A stretch of DNA of 64,000 nucleotides from assembly GCA_907165065.1 (NCBI GenBank), contig OU015540.1, forward strand, positions 3,766,001 to 3,830,000. Reading direction: 5' to 3'. Every line of letters begins with the position of its first letter. Position 1 is the first letter of the stretch. The position numbers and the translations under genes are program-made. Below, piece after piece: positions 1 through 13,515 of the stretch. This stretch comes from Caprimulgus europaeus. Lineage: Eukaryota > Chordata > Aves > Caprimulgiformes > Caprimulgidae. The notes under the pieces were generated by a model. The model had not been told where the DNA came from. It ran no database searches and saw only the letters and a list, made by a program, of their open reading frames with translations.

Positions 1-2734
1 TCAGATGCGCGTTTTCCTACTGCCCCAGCCCTTTCCCTGCTCTTGATCCATCCAAAGGGAATCATATTCTCCAAGCTGCTGATGCTTCCCCGGCTCCTCA
101 GCCTCTCTCATGAGGTGGTCTGGTCTGGGCTGTGGCAGCAGAGGAGAGCAGTGAGTGCTGGCTCTGAAGAGGTGAGATCTTTCTCCATCAGTGCTTTGGA
201 GGTAGGAGCAAGAGGAGAGTTCCAGGAGCTGCCGCTGAGAAAGAAGGAGCTGACTGAGTGTGAGTCCACATGGGTGAGTTGGGATGGGAGCCCAGGGGAC
301 AACCAGTCACCTCATGTGGGACCCAGAAGGGTTGGGAGGAAATCTAGTCATTTTTCTCCAGGGCTGGGCTCCTCATCTGCCCCCAATGGCAAAGGGAAGA
401 ACGGATGTGGTGGCCTGGGGATTATCTTGGTGCTTGAAGGGACCCAGGGTGGTTTCCTGATCTACCCTGGGGTGCAGCAACGTTCTCCAGCCCTCAATCA
501 GGTCTTTCCTTTCCCAGTTGGGCAAAAAGGTGAAAGCAAGTGCTTGCTTTTGGGGGAACCATTTCTGTGAAGGGTTTCCCGTGCTCTGCCTGTCCCAGCT
601 CACCAGTGGCTTTGCTGTGCCTGTTCTCGGGGGCTGTTCTCAGCACTCAGGGTGATCTCTGGTGGGACTCCCTGGACTTGTGGTCACCAACAGGGATTTT
701 TTACTCTGTGTGTGGACAACTTATTTTGTGTCTCCTATAACCTTGCAGGGCAGGTTGTCCTGGGGCTGGTGGCTCCCTGCAGATCCCAGTCTCTGCATCT
801 GTGCCAATGAGGTGCTCACAGTGTCTAGGGTTGAGGGGTGCTTCCCCATGGGGATCTGACCCATGGAGCTGTGTCCTGTCTCTAGGACACCCTGCTTGGT
901 TCTCCCTTCTCCATCCTGTTTAAACTTTCATCACCAAATCAGCTTCTGCAACAGAGCAAACATCCTCCTGCAAATAATCTGCACAGATGGGGCTTTGTTT
1001 GAACAAGCTGATGTGCGCTGGCCACAGAGGATGGTGCAACAGAGTGCTGGGGTGGGGACACCTCTTCCAGCCCTGCCCTGGGCTTTTCCCATGGCCAGGG
1101 GATGCCTGAGGTCCTCAAATCTTTTGACCAGTGCTTGGAGCTGGGGAGGTCCAGGGAGTTTGGTTCTGTCATGGGAGAGAGGTGAGAAAATAGGCGTCAT
1201 GGTGGTGGAAACCTCGATGGAGCTGGGGAAGGAGGGAGGGAGGCAGCTCCTGCTCCTCCTCAGGTTGCTTCTCACCTCCTCTCCAGCTGCTCTGTCCTCC
1301 CTGATCAGAGCTCCTGAAAATGGAAAATGTTAAAATAATGTCAAGGAGGTCTCACCTGGAAAACCTCAAAGCAAACAGGCACCTGCGTTTCCAGGTGAAA
1401 CCGCTCCTTCTGGAACCCCTGAAACACTTTGACACTCCTGCATTTTTTTGCTCCTCTCTGTAATTATTGTCTCACTTTGTGCTGAATTGGCAAAGAGTTT
1501 CCCCAGAACCTCATTTTTCAGGTGAATCACCGTTAGCTGATGTTTTTTGCTGCTCTGACTTCAGCAGTGGGCCCCAGGGGCTTGCAGTATCCATGGCCAA
1601 GGGAAGAGGAGGTGACTTCCTGACCTCATTAGTGCCAGGTCTGATTCATTAAGAGCAAAAACCCAGAGGAGGAGGAGGAGGAGGATGAGGAGGAGATGGT
1701 GGACTATCCTTGCATGCCTGATGCTTTGCCATCAGTGGACCAGCAAACTGGGCTGCCCAGTGGTGCTGAGCCCTGGTCTGGGGATTGGGGGACCTCCTCA
1801 ACTGGAGCCCTTTGCTTGCTGCAGGCAGAACCCCGGAGCTATGTGTGTTGCCTGCCCCGTCCTCATGCAGGGAGTGCATTTTGGGGGGCAAACTGGAAAC
1901 ACAAGGCTCTGTCCTGAGCCCTCTCCTGACCAAGCAGGAGATCTGACCCTAGCCAGGAGGCATGTCCCCCTGGCTACAGCTGCTGGCTGTAGGTGATGGA
2001 TGTCACTGAGCTGGGCAGCTCTAGTTCTTACCAGTAACCCTTGGAGACTTCCACCTGCCTGGCAGCCAGAGCCCAGCCCGGCCGCCCTGGCCTCGGTTCT
2101 GTGCCGCTGCCGGCAGCCCAGCCTGCTCTTATTTTTAATAGCACGTTTCTAGATTACAGCAAGTGACAGCAGAGTGATTTGTGATGTGTCAGGTTTCCTT
2201 TCCTGCCCTTTCTCTTACAGCCCCAGCTTATAAAAATATTCTCCCGCTGGGATTGCTCTGGTTCCATCGTTGTTGGCTGGTTCAAATCCCTCTTTATGAT
2301 TTGTATTGAGGAAGTGCCTGGGGAGCTCAGGAAAGCGTGTGGTACCAGTGCCCAGCACAGGCCAGTCCTGCTGTGCCTCCAGGATGAGGAAAGCTGATTT
2401 CCATCCCTGGGGAGATGAAGGGAGAGGTCCTGGGACACTGTCCTGGTGTGAGCTGGGCCAGAGCTGGTTCTGTTCAGCAGCTGGAACAGCACTGTGGTTT
2501 GGATTCAGCTGGGATCTGTTAGGAGAGCAACGCTGAGAACATCCCCATGTTGGCATTTGTGTCCCTGGCACTGAAGGACTTTGTGTTTGTCCCTCTGCAA
2601 GCACAAGATCTCAGGGGTGAGGAATATTGCAATGGATCAGCTCCATGGGCATTGGGCTCTGCCAAGGGGCTGTTCCATCTCCTGTCCCCTATGGGCAGGA
2701 GATTCATGAGGGGCTCTTCCTCTTCTGTGGTTGT

Positions 2735-3014
2735 GGTTTTGGGATTGTCACTCTGGGAACGGGCTGGGCTTGGTCAGTGGGTGGTGAGCAATGGCACTGG
2801 GTGTCACTCATTTGCCTATTTTATTGCCATTGTTACTATCATTACTATTTTAATATTATTATTTTAAGTTTTATTTTATTTCCATGATTAGATTGTTCTT
2901 ACCTCACCCTACGAGTCTCCTTACCCCTGCCCCCCAATTCTCTCCCCTATCCCCTGGGTGGGGAGTGAGCGAGTGGCTGGGTTTGGCTGCCAGCCCAGTG
3001 CAACCACCACAGAC
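2735..3014 (-). mobile_element. Degraded solo LTR of an avian endogenous retrovirus
   Basis: Read on the minus strand this follows the layout of a widespread avian LTR: a terminal segment near TGGTTGCAC, CTCGCTCACTCCCCACCC, a GGGGAGAGAATTGG-type block, GTAAGAACAATCTA, an A/T-rich stretch of TAATAATG-type triplets, then ATTGCTCACCACCCACTGACC. The order and spacing match, but many substitutions and small indels show it is old. No internal retroviral genes accompany it. I recognise the family from memory and cannot give its Repbase name; orientation is inferred from the expected TG start. Confidence 0.6.
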
Positions 3015-3402
3015 ACGCAGGCAAGGAAGGGTTCACCCCAACCCTGCTGGAGGTGAGACCCCGGCCATCACCCAGCCCAGTTCTGTAGACTCATCTCCTC
3101 TGTGCCCTGTGTGTGCTTTGCCTTTACTCTGAGGTCTTGATCTCACCACCTTTATAAGAATCCTCCACTCAACAGGGAATCTGTTGGCTTCAGCGTGTGG
3201 GCATTGGGCTGGTTTTGGTGGGCCAGGACCCTCGTGCACCAGTTGTGGTGGGCATGAGGCTGGGGCTGATCTGCAGTGCCAAGATCCTGATGACATCAAA
3301 TGAGCAATTAGCTGAGGCTGATGAAAGCATCTGAGGGAAGAGTTTGCTTGCAGAAAGGAGCACGGATTGTACCTGCTCTTCCCCACCACCCCAGTGTGCC
3401 GG

Positions 3403-3530
3403 GCTCTCCCTCCCCATGGCTGCTCTCCCTCCCCATGGCTGCTCTCCCTCCCCATGGCTGCTCTCCCTCCCCATGGCTGCTCTCCCTCCCCATGGCTGCT
3501 CTCCCTCCCCATGGCTGCTCTCCCTCTGGG
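3403..3530 (+). repeat. 19-bp minisatellite, six near-identical copies plus a partial
   Basis: The unit GCTCTCCCTCCCCATGGCT repeats six times without visible change and then breaks into a partial copy. Because 19 is not a multiple of three, all frames stay open across it, which creates spurious open frames on both strands. Confidence 0.95.
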
Positions 3531-4650
3531 AGATCTCAAAGGGCTTCACAGCCATCACTAAATTAGCTTTTACTGGGGAATCAAGACTGTCTCTGCTTCC
3601 CCTATGGGGAAACAGGAGGATGGGATGAAATGAAACAGTTGACCCAAGCCTGTGCAAAACCTCAACAGCAGGTCTGAGTCCCAGCCTGCAGATCCTCCTG
3701 CTAATCTCTGCTTTACTGAAGAGCACCGGGGAATTTTTAGTGGTCCTGTTTAGATTACTCATTCATTTTCCCCTTCTTAGTTCCTCTCCACTTTGGCAGA
3801 GTCAATTTCCTTTATTAGCTCTAGCCTTTCACTGTGGGGACAAAGCTACCAGAAGATCTCTTCCCTCTGCAGGCCGCCCTCTTAAAAGCCAAGTGAAGCA
3901 TCCTTAGCCTGGGCGAGTGGATGCAACTCTATTTCCTGGTGCTAAAGGTGCCAGTTCTTCTCTTTGAGAGCACTTCAAGCACTTACACTCCAGCTTTTGA
4001 GAGTCATGGCACAGATCTCACCGAGAGCTGAACATTTTCAGGACCTTTAGGAAGACAGAAGCAAGGGAGGACAGGCAGAAGATGCCATCAACCCCCTGGG
4101 GTGTGCAAGGAAAGGAGAAGGCACCTTGCAGGATGGGAGAGCTGGGCTGAGATGGTGCTGGTGGCCATCCCAAGCAGGTTGGATCTGTTGATCGCTGGCT
4201 GCAGCCCTGTGTTGCTCTGGGGGCTGGATGGAGGAGCTGGAAGGAGCACAGAAGGAGAAAATTGGCTGGCAGAAGATCCAGAGAGAAGGAAAGAGCTTGT
4301 TGCTCAGGCAGGAAATTGCCATATCTCCCAGAGCTTATATCTCTGCTTGGTTCCTCTTGGCCAAGGATGGCACGGGCAGTGGGGTGGAATGCTGGGGGTG
4401 GAATGATACCTTTCTCCAGAGAAGGAGATGCTCAGAGACTTAGATGTGTGCAGGCAACAGCTCTCTTCTGCACAGACATTGCTGTGGGTCCCCAAGGCAA
4501 GTGGCAACGGGAGCTGCTCACCTGGCAGAAGCCGAGTCACAGCACAAACACAGTGCTCAGCCTCCCAAAAAGCACTTGGGAACACAGACCTCTACGTGCT
4601 GCAGGCAGGACATAGGTGAATATGATGGGATGTTGGTTGGGATCGAGGAG

Positions 4651-4671
4651 ATATATATATATATATATATA
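4651..4671 (+). repeat. (AT)10 microsatellite
   Basis: Ten uninterrupted AT units plus one A, in otherwise mixed sequence. Confidence 0.95.
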
Positions 4672-7600
4672 GTACAGGGTCTTATTTGAGACCCACAAAA
4701 AGCAGGTGGGTATGGAAAAACCTTCACTGCATTTAGTGGATTTTATAGAGAAGTGGGGAAACTGAGGCACAGACATGTGCTGAAAGTTGTGCCAGGACTT
4801 AATCTGATGTGCTTGGAGTCCTTTGGCTTATGTTACCCTCTTTTTTCCTCCCTCCTTCTGTGGAGTAAGGGGATCAGGGACAAGGTGCAGTCGCTTCTTC
4901 ATAAAGAAAACTGAGAGCTTCATGTTCAGACTGGGTATGCGGCAAAAACATTTGTGAGATGGAAAGGGTCTGGGGAGGCTGGTTTCCAGGAGAGGTTCTT
5001 GGACACTGAAGGACCCAGAAATGCCAAAAAATCCAATCCAATGGCTGTAACAAATCTAGAGATCCAGCAGGTTTGAAGCCGCAGAGGTGGGTACTTATCC
5101 AAGGGGGTGGGAAAGGGATTTGGAGGAGGGAGGGAGGGTGGGGAAAAAATCTCCCTGGCAGTTACACCACCCCTCTAAGAAACTGTGCACCAGTCTGAAG
5201 GAAATGGGGGCACCATAACAGCTTTTACCCCCCTGATGAAGCAGGAGGAGAAAATCATAAAAACACAGTGTCCCACCAAATCTAATTAACAGAAAAAAAA
5301 AAAAAAGAAAGAGATTTTTCAAAGTTTGGGTGCTCAGATAGGATGTTTTATTCATAGCCTGGCAGGGAAGTGCTGGTGGTGCCATTAATTATGGGAGCTG
5401 CCGGGTGCTGTGTCTGCTCCAGCGATCTCAGCTCGGCTTTATCATCCTGACACCCGGCGCGGGGAACTGGGGCAGCGTGGGGAGCCTGTGGGGCCGAGAC
5501 ACCAGCTTGGGCTCACCCATCAGCATGAGCCCTTCTTCTCCACCCTGCAATCATCCATGATGCTGGATGTCCTCACCCATCCAGCACCCCACGCTGTGCT
5601 GGGGGGCTGAGCATCCTTTTGCCAAACCATTGGAGTCGGTGTTGAGGGTGGACGCCCGCCAGCCGGGCGGCTGCAGCAGATCACCGCCCAGAAGATCTTG
5701 GCAGCTGCTGGTGAAGCAGGGCAAGCTCATGGCTTGGTCAGAGGCCCAAATAAAAAGGGATGATGATATAAAAAAGCATATTCGAATCGCACTTAACGTG
5801 TGACGGTGCCAGGGCAAGCTGGTAAGGCTGGGGTTGGCCTCTGCCCAGCTCCTCTGTGCAGGGTGAGGGTGGTTGCAACCATCCCTGGGCTTGGTGCATC
5901 CCCAGGAGCATCTCATGGCTCTGAATATTTCCTGTTCTAGGAAATCTCCCCAGTAACTTTCCAGAGAGGTAATAAAATATTTGATGTTAAGCAAAAAGTA
6001 AAGCCGGTGCAAGAATAACACAAAGGGGAAAAGGGATCTGGGAAAGGTCCCTGGGGAAGGTGGCGGCAGCTTCCAGAGGTGGGAAGGAGAGGGACCAGCC
6101 TGGAAGTCAGGGCTGATCCTGTGGCAGGACAGTCCTATGCCTGGGCAGCTCTAATGAGGTCGCCTTCAAAACACAAACCATCACATTTACAGAATTGTCC
6201 TGAAAGAAACTTCTCAAAAAATCTCTTTGAAAGACAAAACTGGTGAAACAAAGGTGGGAAGTGGGACAACAACCTGAGGGTGGAAGATGCTGGTGCACAC
6301 CCAAGTCAAGCATCAGGTTGGTGGCATTGCATGGAGAACAGGGTCTTTTGTGTCTGCAGTGTCTGAAAAGGCAGGTGACAAAGCAGGAGATGCTTTGAAG
6401 GGGCAAGAGCATCCTCAGAGGAGGAACTGCTGGATTAATGAGCAAAAAAACCTCTGGCTGCCTGGCAAGGAGAGATGGTCCCTGGAAGCATTAGGCAGTG
6501 AGTGACCCATAGTGCTGGGTGCTGTCCTGGGGACCCACTGGGCTCCCTGCTGTCACCTGCAATTCAGGGAGCTGGACTCGATGACAGGGGACAGTCCTGC
6601 CTTGCTTTCCTGAGAGGCTGCTGTGACCAAGCACTGCATTAACCCATCTCTTTTAATCAAGGTAATGCTCACTTGCACCCGGGCCCAGGCAGTGTCACGG
6701 GGGAGGATTAATCGCCGAGCCATGGTCCTGGCACACCAAAACCTGACTCTGGTGACAAGATGCTCAGATGACTCCACTCATCTGCGTTTCCTAATGCAAA
6801 CAGCACGTCATTTTTGGAGGAGATGCAGCAAGAAAAAGGAATTCAAAAGGGCTGCTCCAGCGCTTCTGGCCCCTGTTTTCAGCCCCAAACCACTCCTGGT
6901 CCTGACTACCCCATGGTCAGGGCTCCACCAAAGGCAAACCTCCACCAAAACCAAACCTCCACTGCTCCATGAAGAATGGGCTCCACTCCCACACCTACCC
7001 TGACTACTGTGGGCTGCAGTCACATCCAATGAACCTCTAAGAACAAATAATGTGTCTGAAGAGCTTTATTTGGGGGATCCCATCCTGCACACAAGAGGCC
7101 TGTATCCCCCAAAGTGCAGATGGATCCAGAACCTCTGTCCTGGGGCAGCCAGGGCTGCACCATCAGGGAACCAGCATCAGCTACCCAGGAGGATGCAATT
7201 AGCTTAATTGCTGTCAGTATTTAAGGGAAGATGGTGTACTCTGCCCAGCTGAGCCTAATGAGAGGAGAGACATCCTCCTCCCCAGCCTGCTGGGTTGGAT
7301 ACAGGAGGAAACGAGTGGGGTGAGTTGGATGCTGGAGGAGGAGGAGGATTGCCTGGTGTGGAGTTTGGTGGTGGGATGAGTTGTGCCAGTGCTCAGCCCC
7401 TCAGGTGCCTCCCCTTGCTCCTGCATGGGGGTCTCAGCACAGCACCATTGGAGGAGGTGGCGTGGGACAGTCTGTCACCGCAGCAGGGCTGGGCTGGCTC
7501 CCAGGCACGTCGGCTCCATCTGCTCCTGCAGCAGAGCCGTCCTGTTCAGCCTCCGCAGCCAGCCAAAGGTAACTCGGAACCCTTGCTCAGAGCTGGCTCC

Positions 7601-8508
7601 TCACAAAGCTCTGTGCTCTATAAAAAGCCACACTCCCTGGGAAGAGCCCCCCTGCCCCCCCAATTAAGATTTTTTAGAGACATTTGATGTTGAGCAAACC
7701 TCCCCTGTAGTCTGGGGTGGATGCTCTTGGAAAGCAGCTCTGGGAAGACAGGATTTGTGGGGAGGAAAGGGTTTGTCCATGGGAGCAGATGGGCAGGGAC
7801 CTGCTCCTGGTCTGCACTGTGCAGGGTTAATTAGTGACAGCCCTTGCCTGGTCCCTGAGCGATGCTGTCTTGCTCTGAACGTGTCAGTCCCTGAAACTTT
7901 AATGCTTTTACACTGATGCTTTAATTATTAAGTGCAGAGGTAATGGAGAAGCTGAGCTGGGAGAGGTGGCTGGGTTCAGCCACCGTGTGTGGCTGCCATG
8001 GACGGGTGAGATCCTGCTTCCCGGGCACCCAGGAGGCTGCAGCGTGGCTTTGAGCATCCTGGGCTTAGCAGAGCTCAGAGGTGGCTTTGGTCCCCAGCCT
8101 GCTCCAATTCCATCCTTGGTGCTTTTGGGAATTTTCCCCAGCATGTTCCTGCCCAGCAGGGACCACAGTGGGTCCTGATATCTACCTCTTGCTGCCTGTG
8201 GTGTGTTGTTTCTTGTTAAGTTTGCCAGAGGGAATTGATGTTCTCGAGGGGCTGATGGAGATGTCTGTGAACCCTCTGAATTAACATCTGTGGCTTGGTT
8301 GTCTGTAATCTGACTGTTTTCAGGGTCCTCTTCCTAAGGTACAAAGTGTTGAGTTGAGGTGGAGAGGAATGAGCTCCCAGGGCAAAAAGTGAGCTGTGCT
8401 GAGATGGGACTTGTCTACAGCCACGATGGTGCTGGGGAAGAGCCTCCCTCGAGCTACAAAACAGCACTGTGTTTGCCAAAAAAACTGTAAAACTCTTGTG
8501 TTAACAGG

Positions 8509-8557
8509 GTAATTAATTAATTACAGCTCATTAGTGGAATTACAATCCCATTAGTGG
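8509..8557. promoter_or_regulatory. Homeodomain-type motif cluster
   Basis: GTAATTAATTAATTAC (8509-8524) is a perfect 16-base palindrome of overlapping TAATTA homeodomain cores. Two identical CATTAGTGG words follow at 8529 and 8549, 20 bases apart, with an intervening AATTAC. Such dense TAAT arrangements occur in homeodomain-bound elements; function here is only inferred. Confidence 0.25.
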
Positions 8558-9218
8558 CTTTAGATCATGGTTGGAGGGGGGAAGCTGATCCTTGGAGGAT
8601 GTGAGTGAGGGCACCGAGGCTGCTGAGCACTGGGGATACTGGGGTGATATGAGGCTGATGTTTTGGGATAAGGTCATGCTCAGCCAGCCCCTCTTGAGAT
8701 CCCCCAAAACATGGCCCTTTGCTTCCAGGGAAGCATATGTGGATATTGCTCCTGCCTCTTCAAAACAGAAGTGCCAGCACTGATGTTTCCCAGCCTGCTC
8801 CCAGGAGCTCGTGCTGGGTGTCAAGCTGTGCTCCATCCCTCCGTGCTCTCCCTATATCCCTTTTCAGAGATGGCTTGTGAAACTCTGCCTTAGGTGGGGC
8901 TGGATCAGGAGAATGTCCCCACGTGGGACATGTCATGAGGTCCTGACATCCCAGCTCTCTGGAAGCAAAACCTCCCTCCTGCCCTATTTCTCCCCTCAAA
9001 ATCCCAGTAGTGCTTCCTTTATTCTTTGCTCCATGTTGCTGTCACTTGCTGGTCCCTCCTTTCTTTGATTCATTTAATTTATAATTTTATTTCAAATTAT
9101 TATTATTTTTTTAAGTTTTCATCAGCAAAGCTAGGTGAGCATGGACCTCACTGATTAAATATAGCAATGAGACGTGCTTGGGGTGTAGTGCTTGTCCTCT
9201 GTGTGCTTGGGCTGTTTC

Positions 9219-9248
9219 CCTCCTCCTCCTCCTCCTCCTCCTCCTCCC
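9219..9248 (+). repeat. (CCT)n trinucleotide microsatellite
   Basis: About nine uninterrupted CCT units. It gives poly-Glu or poly-Gly in spurious minus-strand frames. Confidence 0.9.
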
Positions 9249-12200
9249 TTCTGGGACATGACTTCAGATAAATTGCTCCAGACCTTAAGCCCCAGCTGGA
9301 ACAAACACCAAGTTCCCCCAGTTTCCATTCCTTGAACTTGATGCTCGGGATCTGGGCGTTGCTGTAATGCAGCAACACACCTCATGAATAAAGATTAAGT
9401 TGATTAAAAAGGAAAAACCCAGAACAAGGCAGAATAAAAGTGATTTGCAGAGATTAGATGCTCTGGCACATCAGGAGTTCCCTGAAGGGCTGAGCTAACA
9501 TGTTCAAGCATAAGAGCTTTAAGCTCTCCTCCTTGTTTTGTAGCTAATGGCTTTGGGTCAGGATGAGTAACTCTCCCATTTGATAATTGTCCCTGTGGGA
9601 CACCGGTGAGATTTCATGCTCTGAAGGACCAGCTCAGTCCAGGGGCCAGCCTCTCCTGCCATGACCTGTTTTGGGCAGTTAAACAAACTGTTCTGCCAGT
9701 GAGATGCTCCCATCACTGTGGCCAAATGTGGGGGAAATGGAGCAAAGGAGGGGTATGAGCCTTGTACCCCAGCAGGCACAACCTCTTCCATCCTCCTGCA
9801 CCCCAAAGCTGGGGCATCCCTCGCTCTCAGGTGTCCAAAGAACAGATTTTCATGAATTGAGCCTAAGGAGAGAACTAAAAAAATATTCAAAGTTTTCTTC
9901 TTGTTTGCAAAAGCAAGGTTGGAGGTGAAGCATCTCCAAACCATGCCCCAGCAGACACTGTCATGTCCCACGTCTAGTGCAGCCAAGGCAAATTGCCCGA
10001 CTCCTCTTGCCTCATGAGCTGCTGGTGACACAACCTGAGCTTTCCACCCACCACACAAAAACACTGGTAGATTCTCCCTGACAATAGGGAAAGAGGAAGT
10101 GAGGGGAGAAAAACCCCACCCCGCACATTTTCTTTCCCCTGGGTATCCTCTTTCCTGGGTAGCTCCCAGGTCCAAAGCTCCAGCTGAGAACTTGTGGCAC
10201 ATCTGGGGCGAGTGCTGGGGCACATGCTGGGAAATGGGCACTGTGCATCAGTTAACGAAGCAGCAGGGGAAGGAATGTGCATACGTCATGGAGAAAATCC
10301 TTTCTCCAGGATTTACAGGGGTAGATGTGAGGGCAGAACCCAGCCCGTGCCATTGTAATGATGAAACCTCTGTCCTCAGCAGAATTTATTATTTGCTCTC
10401 AGGTCTACAGTGATGTCTCTATTCTGGGCCAGGACCTTGTCTTGTTAAGCCCTGTTTGAACAAGCAAGACCATTCCTGTACCCAAGAGATTATAAAGTAA
10501 TTGACCTTTTAATTCTGGCCTGAAAATATGATGCTTTCTAAGCCACATTTGGGGTTTTTTTTCCCACTATTCTCTTTCCTCTCCAGAGATGCTGTCACTG
10601 AGCTAATGCTGGCTGTGCCCAGCTGGGAAACCAGCCCTGGGTTGATGCGTGCCTGTGTGGGACCTCTGTGTGCCCTGCCATGTGGGGAAGCCCAACCCAA
10701 GGTGGGCACGCCTGGAGCAAAGCATCCTCGGTGCTGTGGGAAGGAGGCAACTACAGAGCAGGATGCTGTCAGGGGGTAGAAAATTGAGCTAATTTTAAGA
10801 ATTCCAGGATAGGTTTCCAAATTGGGTTACATGACGTGGTTGCCAGTGACAGCAGGGTCTGGAATGATGATTCAGGGTCCTTGTCCCTCCTGCCTGTCCC
10901 TACATGACCTGGGAGCTGTGATTCCTGCTGTAGTATTTTTTTGTGTGAGCCAAATTCCCTCGTGGATAATTACACTCCATCTCTTCAAATTCCTCAGGTA
11001 GTATCGATGCAATTTGCTTGTCCTCTCTGTGCTGAAGGCGTCTTGGGTTGCAGTGAGCGTTGGTGGCCACGTTGCAGGTGTGTGAGCGCTCAAGCCTGCG
11101 AGATGCTTGCAGGAGCTCATGCTGGTGGGGCTGGTTCACCTTCTGGTTGCTTATCACAATAAAACAACTGTTTTCCTCTGAGTTCCTGGATGGTGATGGA
11201 AGAGGGGAGGTTTGAGGGGTGTATTTGGGCTGGAGGTGCTGCCTGTGTAGGTCAGGATAGTTGCGCTTGGGTGCTGGATGATGCAGCCGTTGTTTTGGGA
11301 AGGTGGCAAAAGCTTTAAATCCAACCAGAAATGCAGCTGGTGGAACAAAAACTCCCTCCTACTCCGCTCACTCCTCCCAGCAGTCACAGCCATTCACCCT
11401 GAGCTGTTGTGTTTTGGTAGAAATTACTGGCCCATCAATCCAGGCAGCTATTTCTTTTCCCCCCCGTGGCTTCAGAAGGCAGAAAGTCAGCAGCAGTACA
11501 ATTATTGAAATGTTGTGCGTGGGGGATTAGTGACTTGGCAATTAAAATATTTGACCTACATCTCGTTGAGTACCAGCAAGGTCAGATGGAGCTGTGCTTC
11601 TTCCCAAAACTTCTGCCCAAAGGTATTTTATTACTGTGGTTACTTCTGTTTGAACAGGCTGTTCATTTTCTACTGACTATGAAGGGAAGGACTTAGGGTC
11701 TGCACCCCTCAGCAGTGATTTTTTTGGGGTGCTGGAGTGGTTTGTGGAGGCAGGCAGGTATCTTCTCCACAGCACAAACACCCCTGAATATTTCCAGGGC
11801 TCTTGCCACAAACACAGCAGAGAACAAGCATCTCCTTTTGTTCCTGAGGTTGTACGTGCTGAGAATCCTCGTCCAAACAAACAAGCGGGTTTTTCTTCCA
11901 GCAAACATCACAGATATCCTCTTTTTTTTTTTCCTCTTTTCTCCCTTCTCCTTTTCACATGTTGTTCACTCTGTTCTACAAACAATGTTCTTTTGAAGCC
12001 TGGGCAGAGAACTCTATCTGTCTTCAGAGCATGATGCGATGGCAGAATCCAGCGATGTCCGCTTGGCAACGAGATTGAGCGGAAGTCATTTATAAAGGTC
12101 CTCTCATCCCAAAGCAGGGAGAGGGGGGGAACAAAAACAAACCCCCCCGACACTGCTTGATTTGAAAGGCTGGGCACACAGCTGGGGTTACAGGAAGAAC

Positions 12201-12286
12201 AGTCAGAGGGTTCCTGGACATCTCCCAGCCTGATGGCTGGCACAAATCCTCTTTGGTTCTGAATGGCAGTGAGTTCTGAACAGGGC

Positions 12287-12330
12287 TGGAGGATAACTGG
12301 AGGATAACTGGAGGATAACTGGAGGATAAC
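12287..12330 (+). repeat. 11-bp tandem repeat, four copies
   Basis: The unit TGGAGGATAAC is repeated four times exactly. Confidence 0.95.
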
Positions 12331-13294
12331 TGTCAGTTTGCTGACTTGGACCATGGGCTGCTGGTTGGTCCCTCAAAAACTGCTCGTACAGTTTGCAGCC
12401 CCACCACAGCATGATCTCGGGGGTCTGGAGCCTCTGCCTCCTGGAGCTGAGCAAGGGAGGCTGTTGGCATTTGCTAAATAAACACAGAGGTGGCTGCAGC
12501 CCTTCGGGGAAGAGCTCTGCAAAATCCATCTGGCTGGTCTGGGAGCTGCTGCTGGCTCCAACCCCCCAAAATCCCAGTGCTCCTTCCCCTACCTGGTAAG
12601 CAGGCAGGTACTCAAAGGTGGAGGAGAAGCCCAGGTCGTTGTCGCTTCCCACCAATGCTCAAACCAGAGCCCGAGAACCCAGTGTGAGTCTGACCCAAGT
12701 GGAGATCCTCGCCTCCTGATAAATCCTGACCCTGATGTTTTGCCCATCTGACCCAGGAGCGGGAGCGTTTGCCGAGAGACTCCAGTAACAGGTTACCCAA
12801 CAGGGACGATGTTGGACTTTAGCAGAGGAACTGTTTGGAAATTAAAACCAACAGGCTTGTAGAAACCCCCAGGCTCTGTCATTCTGGATGGAAGTCAAGT
12901 CACTCACCCATCTGAGGGGCTTCCCCATCCCTTCTGCTCCTTTCCAATGCAATGAGGCTCCCCAAAAGGTGTGGGGTTGGGGTGGGAAATTACCAACTGC
13001 CACTGTGGACTCACCTTAGTGAAGGTCATTGCTGCTGTGTTTGCAATTATGCTGCTTTCTCAGGTCCTGCTGGGCTTTTCTTGCCTCCCCGGGCTCACCC
13101 CAGGTGGGTTTTGATAGCTCTTTTTGTCAAGTCACATTGGCCTTGGAGTCCAACAACAAGAGTTTCATGCAGAGCCATAAATGTTTTCAGGGCTACCAGC
13201 TCTTGAGCTAGCAGGGAAGTGCTGAGTTTGGGTGAATTTGTTATTAGAAAGAAAATAGTTCTTCAGGTTCTTCTCTGAGTAATGCCTGCCTTAA

Positions 13295-13515
13295 AAAGAA
13301 AAAAAAACAAAACAAAAAAACCCACCTCAACCCAAAAAGCCCCCCAAAACAAAACCCACAGCACCAATAAAATCAACCAAACAACAACAAAAACCCAACC
13401 AACCAACAAAAAAAACTGTTAAAAAAAAAAGCCCCCCAAAAGGCAAAAAACCCAAACCAAGCCAACTCCCCAACAACATGCAACCCAGCATGGCTCAAAA
13501 GAAAAAAAAACCCAA
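13295..13515 (+). repeat. A/C-rich low-complexity block
   Basis: Over about 220 bases the strand is almost entirely A and C, with A-runs alternating with short C-runs and very few G or T. No unit length repeats cleanly. Similar shorter tracts occur at 20800-20880, 22645-22680, 35740-35790 and 37537-37571. Confidence 0.85.

Noticed and set aside
3033..3762. Repeat-protein-like frames with HGEGEQPWGGRAAMGRES units
   Set aside because: The periodicity comes from the 19-bp DNA minisatellite, which keeps all three frames open; it is not a protein repeat.
9558..10241. 227-codon minus-strand open frame
   Set aside because: No motifs, biased composition and no splice or promoter context support a gene.
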